From Epiperipatus broadwayi (lineage: Eukaryota > Onychophora > Udeonychophora > Euonychophora > Peripatidae), in NCBI GenBank assembly GCA_028023455.1, contig JAQFVV010000020.1:5689092-5753091 (forward strand): a DNA stretch of 64,000 nucleotides. The letters are read 5' to 3'. Positions 22,701-35,061 of this stretch are shown piece after piece. How positions within the stretch are numbered: position 1 is the stretch's first letter; each line of letters begins with the position of its first letter. The translations under genes were made by a program, and so were the position numbers. The notes under the pieces were generated by a model. It searched no databases. It had not been told where the DNA came from and saw nothing but the letters and a program-made list of their open reading frames with translations.

Positions 22701-25498
22701 GAAAATGTTTACAATGCTAAAACTGTAAAAAAAAAAAAATGTACAAGATCGATTTACCTAATATACCTCACAACTTATGCCAACTTATAATGATATAAAA
22801 TGAAAACCAATACTTCAAATAATCCTAAAAATTATGGTATTCAAATCATAAGGAGATCAAATAAATGAACTGTTCTTATTTAATACTCCTACAAATATGA
22901 TTGGCAATTTACAGTTAGTTATTCTTCAACTTAGACATAAACCTATAATTATCATATACACCTAAAATTGTTAGTATTATAGTTTAAATAGTTATGGATA
23001 TTTATGAATATTAAAAACTTAATATTTAATTAAATATAAACCACATCCATAAACTTCAAATTTAAATAAACTAAATTGTTCTATTAATAAGATTAAAATA
23101 TTAGTTTCATGCATACAATTCCTAATTTCATGACAACATAAAATTTCTATTTTTCTAATAATAAGTTATTGTAATACACATCCAATAAATAATAATTTAA
23201 AATAATACAATATTTTTTTATTATAATTGCCTTTGTTTACCTTAAATAATTAAAGTACTTACACTTTATAAACTATCAAATTAGTTCCAATACGATTTTT
23301 TTTATCCGAAATAACTATTATATATAACTATTAAAATATTTGTGGTGATTTTCTAATTATTTACTAAATATCTAGCTATAATAAATTAATTAACCTGTTA
23401 TCATATAAAATGTATACATAGTTCAAGTAATAACATATTTAATTTATAAGAAAGAATGTAATACATAATAATAATATTAATATATACACTTACGAATCCA
23501 ATCGTGTGAGTCTGGAATTACTTTATGATTATTTATTATAATTTATAAAATGTAAATAAAGAAATAGTCTCTTTGTATTAAAATTTTATTAGCTTATTGG
23601 TTTGCATTAATAACTAAAATAACGACTGAAGCAAGTTTATTTGTTTAATTGAATTAATATTTTTTAACAATGAGTATAAAAATGACAAATGAATAATAAA
23701 TGTTTGTGATATACAATTTAATTAAATATCATGAAATATATTCATGTAAATTAATATTTATAAAAAATAGGTACTTATATTGCAAAAACTCGTCTATTTT
23801 ATTGTTTATTATATATTTAAAATTTATGTTTGACAAAAATATTACTGTGCACACACATTTGTAGAGGTCCCTACTGTCGCATTTTAGGCGCATAGTCTTA
23901 AGGTTATTCATAATATAATGATTTATTAAAATAAATTATATTAATAAGTAGGTTTATTCGCTAACTTTATTTTTAAAATATAATATCAATAAATGATTAT
24001 TGAAATAGAATCGTTTCAAGTTTTAGTCCTCCGTGTGTGTAAATTTAAAAAATCAGATATATTAATCTTTAACTGAGGTTTAAAGTTTATATCTGTGCTA
24101 GAGATAATCTCTAGTTTCGAAAATGATTAGTAATAATCATTAGTGTATTTATCTGAAATGGATGGCGTCAAGGTTGTGAGTGGAGGGAGTTTGACAAGGG
24201 TAAATGAAAATGTAACAATTTACTCACAAGTTGTATATTAAAATAATTTACAGTCCATGAATAATATATTTCAAATTAGAATTTTAACCATTATAATTTA
24301 AGATATAAATTTAAACTAAACTTGATTCATTTCTATTTCATATATATAAATAAACGATTAACTAACTTATAATAATCAATAATGTTAATAAAACATAATA
24401 TATATAAAACCCATTAATATATGACCTAAACAAAGTCCTTCTACGTAGGTACTCCAGGAAACACAATAATTCAAATGCTTCTCCATGAGTTTCAAATAAT
24501 CCAATGATATCCACGAATCCAAACAAAGTAAAATATATTATAAACCGCTATCCAAAATAAAATATACTAGTTAAATTCCGCTATTATCCAAGTATTATTT
24601 TTTATATCCCCTATATTGCAAACATTTGATATCGTAATAACATTATAAATAGCAGATGCTTGTCTCCATTTATGACTTACGCGATATAGAAATAAATTGA
24701 TTCAAATCCTATGTTAAAATACTCCATTGATATTATAAAATATTCATAGGTAGGAATAATTCTCATATATATAACAATATATTATCGATAATACATGCCA
24801 ATCCTCCTTCAGCAGAAAAATATTAAGATGAATTTGAATGCTAAAAATTCCCTTTCTCTTTTTAATAAGTATTCAGGAAACCAGACTGGTCTCCGGGACA
24901 AATACAATCTTTTCTACTCCATTAGTTCACAATTATCAAACAGATACTTATAAAATAACAATGCAATGTATAAAAAAATTTGGATTTGCTTCAATGAAAG
25001 TCAGGATGCTAGAGGTCAAATTTGAATTGTTCAGTCTTATTTATAACCTTGCATAATTGAAGTCATAAATGTCATCAAAAACCAAGTGTATGCTCATCTT
25101 TCACTCTACTATTAAATCCATCATGCATTCCAAAACTAATTTTTTTTTTTACAACAATAATAATAAAGATATTTCATAATGATTATATATAAAAATAATA
25201 TTTATTCTTTACAAACATAAATAACACTCTTTTAACCTAAAACAAATTAAAACAATTTCAACTACATTTTTTGCAACACTGCATTGGAAATTCCAATTTA
25301 AACATAGACTTATAATATAAACATAACAATGTACCCACTTATAACATTAAGTATTTGTTTGTAATGTTATAACTGAGTATTTATGGATGTAGTAAACGAA
25401 AATACACAGAATAAAAAAACAATAATAATTTTAATAGTATTAGCGATTAAGCCAATGCACATGCGCGCTATATAAAATAATATCTCAATAATAATTTT

Positions 25499-25547
25499 AA
25501 TCACATTCATATAGGCTTTTTTCAAAAAAGCCTATATGAATGTGATT
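25499..25547. repeat. Perfect 24-bp-arm hairpin
   Basis: Arms 25499-25522 and 25524-25547 are perfectly complementary, separated by a single C. The arm starts AATCACATTC and ends GGCTTTTTT. Neighbouring ataataatttta on both sides continues partial pairing. It could be a small palindromic element or a very stable RNA hairpin with a U/A-rich apex. Confidence 0.92.
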
Positions 25548-26264
25548 ATAATAATTTTAGTAAAATTATAAATTTTATTATTTACCTGTGTCATACACAA
25601 ATAGGATTAATTTGTTAATTTATGTAGCAATAATAACACATTCTTTGCTTTAACATTTCATCATCATAGCAACCATTTCAGTACCTGAAGATTAATTGTA
25701 CTATTTATTAAAATATTGAGAAAATTTTTAAAAAAGCTTAATCTCATTTCAAATACTGAAGTTTCGGTTGATACAAGATAAAATATGTAAAAAGCTCTGC
25801 AACTGATATAAGTTATTGTATTTGGCATTAAGCTTCAATAATATAAATATAAATAATTTATTATGAATTTTTTATTAGTTAGATAAAACAATTCTCATTT
25901 TAAATGCATTTTTATCAATTTGTCTACTTATCTGGTTGCCTTACTCTTACCTGTGTAAACATTTAACTTAGTTACCTGTCAATTTATCTATCAGTGATTA
26001 ACAAACCTACTTATATATATTATTAAACTAACCCAACCATTCATTCTCTTTCCCTTTATCTATTTTTCCCTTCCTTACTCTCTCCCTATTTCCACACCTA
26101 TTTATCTACTCTTCTATTTACCCATATATCTATCCATCTATTCATCCATCCATTTATTCATTTCCACACATACAATTAGCTATTTAGTTATGCATCTACC
26201 TACTAAACAATCTATATCTTGATCAAAAGTTTCATAAATCATTAACCTTATTATGATGATCGCT
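25548..26264. other. AT-rich stretch; pyrimidine-rich block
   Basis: From about 26040 to 26170 the plus strand is a degenerate pyrimidine-rich microsatellite (ttccc, tctat, catccat motifs). Otherwise nothing is recognised. Confidence 0.6.
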
Positions 26265-26860
26265 AGTTTAGCATGAAATACGTATATTGGTGATTATTTA
26301 TCTTTTCAACATATATGTGTTCAAGTGTATTAGTGCTATGAGACAATGTGGAGAGTGGTGGGTCATGTGAAAATCTGTGCTCATATACCTTATATATTAC
26401 ATATATAGACACAGGTATATAATAAGTCTGTGTGTTTCAGTTATTACATAGTAGAGATGTTTGACCATCCCTTGTATATGTATTGGATGGATTATGTCCT
26501 GTACATGAGGCATCATATTGGCCTTAGCTCAACCTGAGTGTGACAAGAATCTCAGCCTCAGGGTGGCATTTGAACATTCCATCATCAGATTTTCAACTGG
26601 ATGGACTGTTGAAGAGTTGAAGTGTGGAGTAGATTGAAGACTGTCCATTAAAGTATGAGGATTGGCTATCTTCATATATATCTAAGCACTTATAGCCTAT
26701 ATGTGTAGAGATGGTAATCTGGACCAACTAGTTTAGCATGAAATATGCATATTGGTGATTATTTATCTTTTCACCATCAGTGTTATGAGATAGTGTGGAG
26801 AGTGGTGGGTCGTGTGAAAGTCTGTGCTCATATACTCTATATATTATCATTGATTGTTTT
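26265..26860 (+). repeat. ~465-bp repeat family, tandem pair
   Basis: The phrase gtttagcatgaaata starts at 26266 and again at 26731, giving a 465-bp period; the second unit is truncated near 26860. Landmarks: ggtgattatttatcttttc, gtggagagtggtgggtc, ctgtgctcatata, acaggtatataataag, tccatcatcagattttcaa. In both copies the hammerhead segment has lost the same roughly ten bases of core and stem II (ccaact directly joined to agtttagc in the second), so the pair was duplicated after the ribozyme was disabled. GAAA, a palindromic stem III and TTGG remain. Confidence 0.88.
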
Positions 26861-27860
26861 ATAATTTGCTAGTATTTACTATTAATCAGATGTTTTATTG
26901 CCTACTCTCTCATACATTCATTATAATTAATTATAAAAACTGGATCATTTTGTTGTTATATGCTCACCATAGTCAATTATATATTTTAACTTATACCATT
27001 TAAACAAGATTTATATTCTGCACTGAACAAATTAAAAAAGAATTGCTATATACATCAATGATTTTGTCTAGAAAACATCATGTCTTTTAGCTAGTAGTAT
27101 AATCTGTATGTAGATGCTTTTAAGAAAGCATTGGTTTGCTTCCCCAATACGTATTTCGAAATTAAATAAATATATTCACATAAAAATACATAGAAATAGA
27201 GTAATAAATAGTAGCTGCTGTTTCAGGGTGATTACACCTTCTTCAAAGCTGAATCTTTTTAAAACAAATACATATGCATAATGAAATGAAAGTTCTAAGT
27301 AATCTGCATTTTGATTATACTCAGGTGTTAGCTATTTGTTATTCTTTTTTTATACAGTTTTAAGTCATTTTAAAAGTACATAGTATAGAAAGAAAATTCT
27401 ACAAAGTCATACAAATATCTTTTCTTATTTATGCAAGAAAATATAGAAATATGACAGCTACATTCATTTTATGTAAAATATCTATTATTGCTGAAATATT
27501 ATATAAAAACAAATTAAGTAACTATTTTGCAATATGTATACAATAAGTCAGTTGACATGATAATAGTTTGAATAGATGATTAGCAGTGGTTAAAGATAGC
27601 TGATGAGAGAAGTTTCCTTAAATATATACATCCAGCAGAGAGGTTTGTAATTTTTTAATAAATCATGGTACCCATAATGGATCTTTTATGCATAACGATT
27701 AGAGTTGAAATTCTTCCAGGTTTTTTTTACATCTAATTCAAGGTAGATTAGTTTATTTAAAAAATATAAATAAAAATTTATTGCTTTTCTTTAATTGTTT
27801 TTGGTAAAAAAATACATTGTAATATTTACTTGTCTTCAAGAAGTATAATAATGAATCTTT
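26861..27860. other. AT-rich stretch without recognisable genes
   Basis: No element or exon recognised. Confidence 0.55.
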
Positions 27861-28203
27861 CTTATTGCATTGCCAAATGTATATCATATAATACTAAATC
27901 ATCCATGCACTTTACTACTGTTAGACAATGCTTTATTTACCACCCTCTTTTACAGTTTACAATTTTGATTGCCCCAGCAATCTTCTTCAGAACTACAACA
28001 TAATACAAACATATGAGTATAAATACAAATATGTAGAATGTAAATTAAATGTTCATGTATATTTGTATTTATATTCATATGTTTGTACTATATTGTAGTT
28101 CTGAAGAAGATTGCTGAGGCAATCGAAACTGGAAACTGTAAAAGAGTGTGATAAATAAAGCATTGTATAATAATAGTAAAGGGCACCGATGATTTAGTAG
28201 AAT
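27861..28203. repeat. Foldback family B, long copy
   Basis: About 340 bp. Outer arms carry ccatgcactttactac..accaccctcttttacagttt and its inverted counterpart. Inner arms repeat attgcc(c)cagcaatcttcttcagaactacaa and its complement around a centre of tandem-like acaaatatg words. It shares ends and centre with the copy at 18991-19179. A string CTGAAGAA..GAAAC in it recalls a ribozyme core, but the geometry is wrong (see rejected items). Confidence 0.85.
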
Positions 28204-28955
28204 ATGAATTTTAATGTCATGTTTATATTTGTAAACAATGTGTATGTATTAATAAATATCATTTTGTTCACAAAAAGTTATGTTTTTTTTTATTAAGGAT
28301 AAAATTTTTTATTATAAAATGAGATGAATTTATTTCTTAATTGATTCCACTCCCTCAAAGACATATTTCTTGGCAATTTTGTTCAAAAGAAATTGAAGCA
28401 GCATCTTCTTCCAATGAGTTATTGTCAGTTATTGAATAATGAAAATAGTTGGGTTTGGGAAAAAAATTCTCTCATTCGCAGCAATTTCAGATTCAGTTGT
28501 GTTCAATAGATGAAATTGGAACTAGTATGAAATAATATCTTTGAATTGGAATGTGTTCTATTTAACCAAAAATAAATTGATTTTGTTTTATTATTAAATT
28601 AAGTACTTTCGTAATAAGACAATTGTAAACAGAAAGTATTAGTGCAATTAAGCAAAGAAAAATTAAATAATTAAAAAATATATATATATATATATTTTTT
28701 GGTATAATTAAAATGAAGTATTTAAATTACTTTTATATATGACTTTTAATTAGGAATTTTTTTTAATGGTTGATTTGCCTAATAGCATTACTTATATTTC
28801 TTTAAAAAAATTTCATTTAATGGAAATTTTATATTTTAAATCAATGTACAGCTGGTTTATACACATGACAAAAGGTTATCCTTATTTAAGAATATAGTGG
28901 TAATCAAAAAATAATTCCAAACGATTGATATTTCAATGTAATATCTTTCTTGCTT

Positions 28956-28986
<31 letters not shown>

Positions 28987-29393
28987 TATATATATACACA
29001 CACACATATGTAATATTAAAATAAAGATTTTCTCAAACAAATAGATATAAATGATGTACGATCAAATTCAACTGAGTACTAAATGTTATTTTAAAAAATC
29101 ATTGTAGAGAGCATCAACACATACAACAATGTTAAAGTTTAAACCAATATAAAACAAGAGCATAACACATTTAAAATATTAGAAAAATAAAGTTAGAAAG
29201 ATAATAGATGAAAAAATCAATATAAAATCAACAATTATTCAGATTAATAGGCTTTAAATTTGTTTTTGTAAATAAAAAATAATTCATATTTGTCACCACT
29301 TTCGTTGATACAATCTGGTTTATTAAGGATCTCAATGACTTCTACGATTTTTCTCTGGTGGAGAGTATTGTATCTTAATAAGTTCTTGGTATT
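28204..29393. other. AT-rich stretch with microsatellite
   Basis: Contains the CT/CA/TA compound microsatellite listed separately and a TA run near 28680-28700. No gene recognised. Confidence 0.55.
28952..29008. repeat. Compound CT-CA-TA microsatellite
   Basis: Runs of ct, then ca, then ta, then ca again, uninterrupted for about 55 bp. Confidence 0.92.
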
Positions 29394-29672
29394 TCAAGAA
29401 TTCATATTATATTTGATAACTATAGCAAGAAGTGAGCATGCTATTGATGATGAGTGTTGCTCTACTGCATTGCTATATTTATTTCTTCTCATCACTGATG
29501 CAATAGTTACTCTTACACAAGAATCTCTACAAACCTCACATGAAATTTCATAAAGTCCACTAGCCTCAAGAAGGATCAAATTCTTAATCCTGGATAGATG
29601 AGTATTTTTCTTATGTTATAGCATTTCATGATACATTCAATTCTGCATATAGTTCTTTTAGTGTCTGAACCT
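29394..29672 (-). pseudogene. Linker and GIY-YIG domain relic (Penelope-like)
   Basis: Read on the minus strand from the repeat junction at 29672. A first frame of about 31 residues has the basic, isoleucine-rich look of the linker between reverse transcriptase and endonuclease (CYNIRKILIYP). After a frameshift near 29590, a second frame gives RIKNLI, SGLYEISCEVC and then NAVEQHSSS. These match the GIY-YIG pattern: G-hydrophobic-Y, the paired cysteines before the YIG segment (here degraded to CVRVT), and the A-x-x-x-H block. The reverse transcriptase upstream is missing, and the C-terminal tail, present in the 19.8-kb copy, is lost at a stop near 29394. Function in an intact element: DNA nicking for target-primed reverse transcription. 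Here it is dead. Confidence 0.58.
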
Positions 29673-29812
29673 ACCCTGACACCTCTCTGAGGAGTGCCAA
29701 AGCACGAAACCATGGTCAGGGGTTTGGGGAGGGGTTCCTGACAGAGATATTTTAAGTGCTGGCTCTGGCTAAGCATTTATCATAAAGCTTGTAGAGGAAT
29801 TGGCAATCCTCA
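29673..29812 (+). mobile_element. Penelope-like terminal-repeat piece, inverted, copy 2
   Basis: Inverse relative of 19663-19802, 140 bp with two differences. The hammerhead is on the plus strand while the adjoining coding relic is on the minus strand, the same relative arrangement as at 19.7 kb. The two copies meet their ORF fragments at different codons, consistent with independent 5' truncation plus addition of the same inverted repeat piece. Confidence 0.65.
29674..29729 (+). ncRNA. Hammerhead ribozyme in Penelope-like repeat, copy 2
   Basis: Stem I CCTCT 29682-29686; core CTGAGGA 29687-29693; stem II GTGC 29694-29697 and GCAC 29702-29705 with loop CAAA; GAAA 29706-29709; stem III C29710 with G29715 around CATG; triplet GTC 29715-29717; stem I closing AGGGG 29718-29722; outer CCC (29674-29676) with GGG (29727-29729) across an internal loop. 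Cleavage would fall after 29717. The ACCATGGT around stem III is self-complementary, suiting dimeric folding. Confidence 0.8.
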
Positions 29813-31316
29813 CTGTTTCTAATAGTTATAGTTTTTTCATATTTTGTTTTTATTATGATGATTTTGGTTCTGATAAAGGCTTTATTTATGATTTCATTAT
29901 TATAATGATTAATTAAAAGTATATTATATTTAATAATCTAGATATGAATTTATCTACAACATTAACTGCTTTATTAAGGAGAGTTTTTGCTACAAAAAAG
30001 AACTGAGCTGGATAAAGATGAGATAAAATTTTTAAGTATCTAACTGTGTATATTTTTATTATAAATAATAAAAAAAAAGATTTTTTTTGTTTGTTTTTGT
30101 GGATGAATATATCAAAGAAAGGAAATTTCTTTGTGTTTATTTCATGAATTTAATATGAATACTGTTTATATGTAAAAAGAAATCATTTAGAATATCTTGA
30201 CCATGTTGCCAGAGAATATTTTTTTCTTCTATACAGCTGAATCAAATAAAAGATTTTAAAAGTACTGATTCTAAAGCACAAATTTCTATACATTGTAAAA
30301 ACACATTAGTAAGCCCTATTGAGATAGGCAAATTTATTGAGGTATTTAAAGTATGCTAATAATATTATCCATTGTACATGAAATAAATGTTAAAAGATGA
30401 TGATTAATTAGGGCAATAACATGATCCAGCGAATGACAATGCTAAATAACCATATTTAAAATTTCATCATTTGGAATATTTGTAACAAAGAAATGTCAAA
30501 GCTAACTAATATAACATTGTTTCAACCTTTTGATTTTTTAAAGTAGAATCAAAATAAGTAGAGTTCTTTATGTACAAAATCCTATAGTACTCATTCATGG
30601 AATAGAAGGGAAATATCATCCTTCTGTATTTTTGGTATTCCATAGAACTTAAAAAAATGGAAGAGCTTTCACAGAGAAAAAAAAATTTTCAATGGGAAAT
30701 TTGTGAATAACAACTTTTATTAATATAAGTAGTGCAACTACAATTTGCTTTTACATAAATATTATCATTAAGTAGAGCTGGAATTTTATTATTGTATATG
30801 TCAGGATCTACGTTTATAATGGCATTACCCTCCCCCCCTTCCAAAAATACAATAATGGATTTGTCTGATTTTATGGTATTTAGAATCCATATTTTTTTCT
30901 TCAAGATAATTATTTTTTGAAGGCATAATGCTTTTAAATATTACAAATCTCAGTTCTAGCTATGTGTCAGCTATTGAAAAATCTATTTTATCAAGACCTA
31001 ACTTCAAGTTCTTTTATACGGTGTCTGGTGAGGCATTAACCAAAACTAAAATCTTTTTCTAGAACTGAAATCTCACCTGTAGATTATCAGAACTTTTAAT
31101 TTTTTCTTTCATTTTGCTGTTTTAAGATTGATTACGTAATAGCACTATAACTGGCAATAGAACTACAGTAATAGAGATTTGGTTACTAATTGATAAATAA
31201 AATCTAGCAATAATTTACCACTTGTGTTCATTTCTTCAATAAATAATTTTTTTTGGTAGGAGAATTTTATTAATTATGATATTTCTTACATAGAATATAA
31301 TCCTACAACAAATTTC
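29813..31316. other. AT-rich stretch without recognisable genes
   Basis: No element or exon recognised. Confidence 0.55.
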
Positions 31317-32015
31317 ACATGATCACCATTTTATTTGCTTGTATATGCTGTTAATAAGAGTACCAAATTCTCCACACAGTAGTGCCACAAAGTGCAAGCC
31401 TTTATAATCAATGTATTCAGGAAGATTCCTCACTGATGAAAGTCACAAGTCTGGGGGTGTTGAATGAGTAGGCATTAGATAGAGATTTCATGCACAGAAC
31501 CTTCCTGCATCCATTGATTATGAAAGCTTGCAGTTGGTGGCACTACTGTATGGAGAGTTTGGTACTCTTATTAACAGCATGTGTAAGCATATGAAATGGT
31601 GATCATGTGATGTCTTGATTGTTTTATACCTATCCTGCCCATATAATAATGGTGACTGTGGTTTTTAAAAAACTAAAGATTCTAAAATGTATAGTTGCTG
31701 AATTGAGTTCAGATCTCTATGGCTATATAAGCAAATGCACTTGAATTGGAAACATTATGCTTGTTTTCATGTTAGACTCCTAGCTTTATAGTTCACAAAA
31801 TATTTAAAAAGTGTCGGATTGCATTAGATCTGAAGATCTAGGAGCAGGCCTCTCAAATTCAAGGCTTCTCACTGATGAAAGCACAGGCTAGAAACTAGTC
31901 TGGGGATGTTGGATGAGTAGCATTAGACAGGGATTTTGTGCACAAACCTTCCAACATCCATTGTTTATGAAGACTTGCATTTGGTGGAATTACTGTATGG
32001 AGAGTTTAATACTTT
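31317..32015 (+). repeat. ~450-bp family: inverted end piece plus forward unit
   Basis: 31317-31610 is a foldback: the terminal part in reverse (catgatcaccatttta..tccacacagtagtgcc) followed by its forward counterpart ending at tgaaatggtgatcatg. From about 31600 a forward unit continues through ctgaattgagttcagatc, gattgcattagatctgaagatc and a hammerhead-like motif to a second tatggagagttt at about 32005. The pattern of reversed end then forward body recurs at 37.1 and 37.5 kb. Confidence 0.87.
31859..31912 (+). ncRNA. Hammerhead-like ribozyme, ~450-bp family, core intact
   Basis: Core CTGATGA 31872-31878, stem II AGC/GCT, GAAA 31891-31894, ACTAGT stem III region, triplet GTC 31898-31900, stem I TTCTCA with TGGGGA (two G-T wobbles) and outer TCAA with TTGG. 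Stem II differs from the consensus GGC/GCC but keeps pairing, a compensatory change. Confidence 0.62.
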
Positions 32016-34280
32016 CATCTTCAACAAATTAATGTAACATTAGTTTTTATACTCTAAAAGAAAAGTCAAATCACATAATAATTTAGTCTTCTTAACCCAT
32101 GTTTTTTTAAATATTTTGAATTATTCCAACATATGTTCTCCATAGAGATTTATTATGTTAAAGTAAATAGTTTCATGAGCAACAGATATAAATGTTATAT
32201 TATAAAGTTCATGTATCATACATATGATTCAGCTGGATTTCATCTGTAATGCACTGGTAGTGAATATCAGTTGATGAGGTACGATCCAGATGAAACATCA
32301 GTAGAATAATACTATTAACCACACATGAATAAACCTGGATAATGTGTCAACTTGTTTAATTTAAAGTCACATACAAACAAATAAAAAATTCAAATTGATA
32401 AGCGAACCCGCAAACCCTGGACAGCTTGTAAGGCGGCTGTGCTAACCACTCGACAATCAACGCTTGACTACTCAATATTTTTAAGCTTAAAAACAAATAA
32501 AAAAGAATGAAAATGAAATTTGTATTAAGTAGAAGTAAAAAAACATATTACTTTTATTATTTTTATTTATTACGAAAGTTATTTAATTTGCTAGAAGTGA
32601 TTCTATTGGTTGTACAGACATCTTCAATGGATTGGATACGTGAAACAAATGGATAAAAGGTTACAAAAAAGTGTATTATAATAAAACTGATCATGATTTT
32701 TTAAAAAAATAATCTGATTTATGTTATAAAGATTATTTACAAGACATCCTTTAAAAACGTATTGATTGCTTTTGTTAGAAAGATTTGAATAAGGATAGGA
32801 TACAATGGAGAGTTACAATCAGATAGAATATTGACGTTTTTTAAATAGTAAAAATCTTTGTGGAAATTAAAATGACAGCAGCATATGGTATAAAATAAAC
32901 AGACTAAATGACCAATTTGTGCCATATGTGGATATATTTCTGATTTAGGCAGTCTTTTTAAAACTCACTTTTAATTTCTTACTCTTTGATTTTTTACCAT
33001 TGCTTTTAATTGTGTTTTACAAATGTGTGCTAATATGTTGATGATGTCATTAATTATTGTTTACGTTTTTTTATTTCTCCAATAGATTAACTTTGTTTAC
33101 ACAACTAATTTTAATAGTAATAGTTTAATTAAATTAATGATATATCATTGACTACATTACGTCATAATAAGCTTCTGTTTTTTAAAAAAAATAAATTTAA
33201 AATGTCTATTGCAGTTTACATCCAAGTTTAGTTCCAACAATTTAAAGTTTTTATACCTTATAATATTTATTTTAATGAGAATTCATTTTTAAAATTTACT
33301 ATAGATCTAGTTTGAAATAAAATATTATATTTAAAGTTGTACTTCAAAATTCTTAGTATATGTTGGATATTTGTTATCCAAAATAGGTTAGAAACTCCTT
33401 CATAAAACTACAGTACTGCTTTTCCTGCACATTTTATAAAATTCATTTTTTTAACATTTTTATAGACAATTAACTCACTATTCTGCAAAGTTTTATGAAG
33501 ATTCCTGTAAATGATCTAGATTTATATGTATACTATTATCTTTACGGTAGCAGCTTTTCTACATTATTGCTTTTATTTTAAAAATACAATGTTTGGAAAT
33601 TTTCATAAAATTTTAGTTCACATCTTAAAATTTACTAGAATATAGTAAAAAGCAATAAGACAATATCCAAGCAATTAAAAACAATACACAATAATATAGC
33701 AAAGAATCTAATTAAAGATTCATGGAAAATCATCATTGCAAATCTTTCAGAACAACACAACCCCTAATGAATATTAAGTAAACAATCTTAATATAATCAA
33801 AGCAAGGCAAAATTAATCATAAACATAGATTTTTAAAGGGTTTTCAAATGTTTCAACAAATTGTAAACATAATGTTAAAAAATAAAACACAATGTAGAAA
33901 AATTATAATAAACACATAAATTTTTCTTTAACAAAATTAAATCAATCTACTGAATACAGAAATCTAAAAATATATTCCACAATTTTATGTATTTTATTTT
34001 ATCCATCAAAATATATTAGCCAAAGAAATTCTAAAAGATATATGCACAGAAATGATTTCATAATATTGTGGTAGTGTAAGAGTCAATTCTTTTTTCAAAT
34101 TTTTATCAGGATGATTCATAGACAATATACTACTCATCCAGTCATGGTCAATTAATCAGTATCTAGTCTTTTTTAGCTAGATGGTAGATAATAAAAAATG
34201 TCTAAAATCATCTTCATCCAGTGATTTGCAAGCATGTGATTAATTTCCTTTATTCACCTATGTGTATGAAAGGTTGATAA
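32016..34280. other. AT-rich stretch without recognisable genes
   Basis: Apart from the tRNA-like SINE fragment listed at 32398-32470, nothing is recognised. Confidence 0.55.
32398..32470 (-). mobile_element. tRNA-derived SINE head fragment
   Basis: On the minus strand: gtcaagcgttgattg, then gagtggttagcacagccgcc (A-box-like) and, after about 30 bp, gcgggttcgc (B-box-like GGTTCG). Spacing fits a tRNA-derived internal promoter. It shares caagcgttg..tagtggttagca with the fragment at 44.9 kb, which supports a SINE family and not a single tRNA gene. Confidence 0.6.
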
Positions 34281-34555
34281 GCCAATAAACATCACATGAT
34301 CACCATTTTTTATGCTTGCTTATAATTGTTATTAAAGCAGGCAAAACTTTCTATATGTATTGCCACTCAATGCAAGCCATAGTAATTAATGAATGCCAGA
34401 AGGCTTGTGCATAAAATCCCCATCTAGCCAGAAACTAATCTGGGGATATTGGATGAGATGGGGATTTTATGCACAAACCTTCTGACATCCATTGGTTACT
34501 CTGGCTTGCATTAAGTGGCAATATGTATAGAGAGTTTTGCCTGTTTTAAGAAAGA
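34281..34555. repeat. ~450-bp family foldback
   Basis: Reversed terminal piece (ccaataaacatcacatgatc.., from 34281) followed by a truncated forward piece beginning at ccagaaactaatctgg and ending at gagagttttgcctgtttt. The forward piece starts inside the old ribozyme (just after stem II), so only its 3' half remains. Confidence 0.87.
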
Positions 34556-35061
34556 TTGTTAGAAATGCCTTTGCATCACATTATACTAATAAAGGATTTT
34601 TAAAATCATTTCCCACTACAAATACACGGACAAAAATTGATTGACATTTTTATAATTTTGTTGTAATGAATCTGAAATTTTGAATTAAGAAAAACTATAA
34701 ATTGTTAAAAAATGTATTTTTTTTCATTAGCATTGAAATGTTAGTACAATTATTCTTTAATAATATAAAAAAAACTTAATAATATAAGTGTAAATTTAAA
34801 ATGTAAGAACAAATTTTGATAAGAATTTACCAGGCAGTAGTTAATGGCTATCAGTGATAATCAAGTTTAATCATTTAAATCATATTGCCTTGTTTGCGTT
34901 CCAATTTTTTCTCAAGACTAAAATTTAATATACTAAATCTTATTCTATTGTGTATTTTTGATAGTTTATATATTTATTTCCTTAATAGTTTGTGCCTGTT
35001 TAGTTCTTACCCTAATTCATAGTTAGCAAAATATTATAGTTTCAAATCTCACTATTGTCTA
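34556..35061. other. AT-rich stretch without recognisable genes
   Basis: Nothing recognised. Confidence 0.5.

Larger units (their letters stand above)
19930..25498. other. Long AT-rich stretch without recognisable genes
   Basis: About 5.5 kb of very AT-rich sequence. Minor features: a possible SINE-like A-box near 20725-20755, a single hAT-like terminus at 20865, short cacat repeats at 21610-21640, and a degenerate repeat zone at 22230-22700 (listed). From about 24440 to 24620 the texture becomes slightly more mixed (gtaggtactccaggaaac, ccgctat twice), but no element could be assigned. Confidence 0.5.

Noticed and set aside
27980-28135. CTGAAGAA..GAAAC in foldback family B as a hammerhead
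   Set aside because: An extra A sits between the core and the six-pair stem II, no NUH triplet is positioned with a pairing stem I, and the 19-kb copy lacks the second half. Only superficially similar.
32235-32315. ttgatgagg..ccagatgaaac as a ribozyme
   Set aside because: The core starts with T, the putative stem II has only two pairs and an insertion before GAAA, and no stem I forms.
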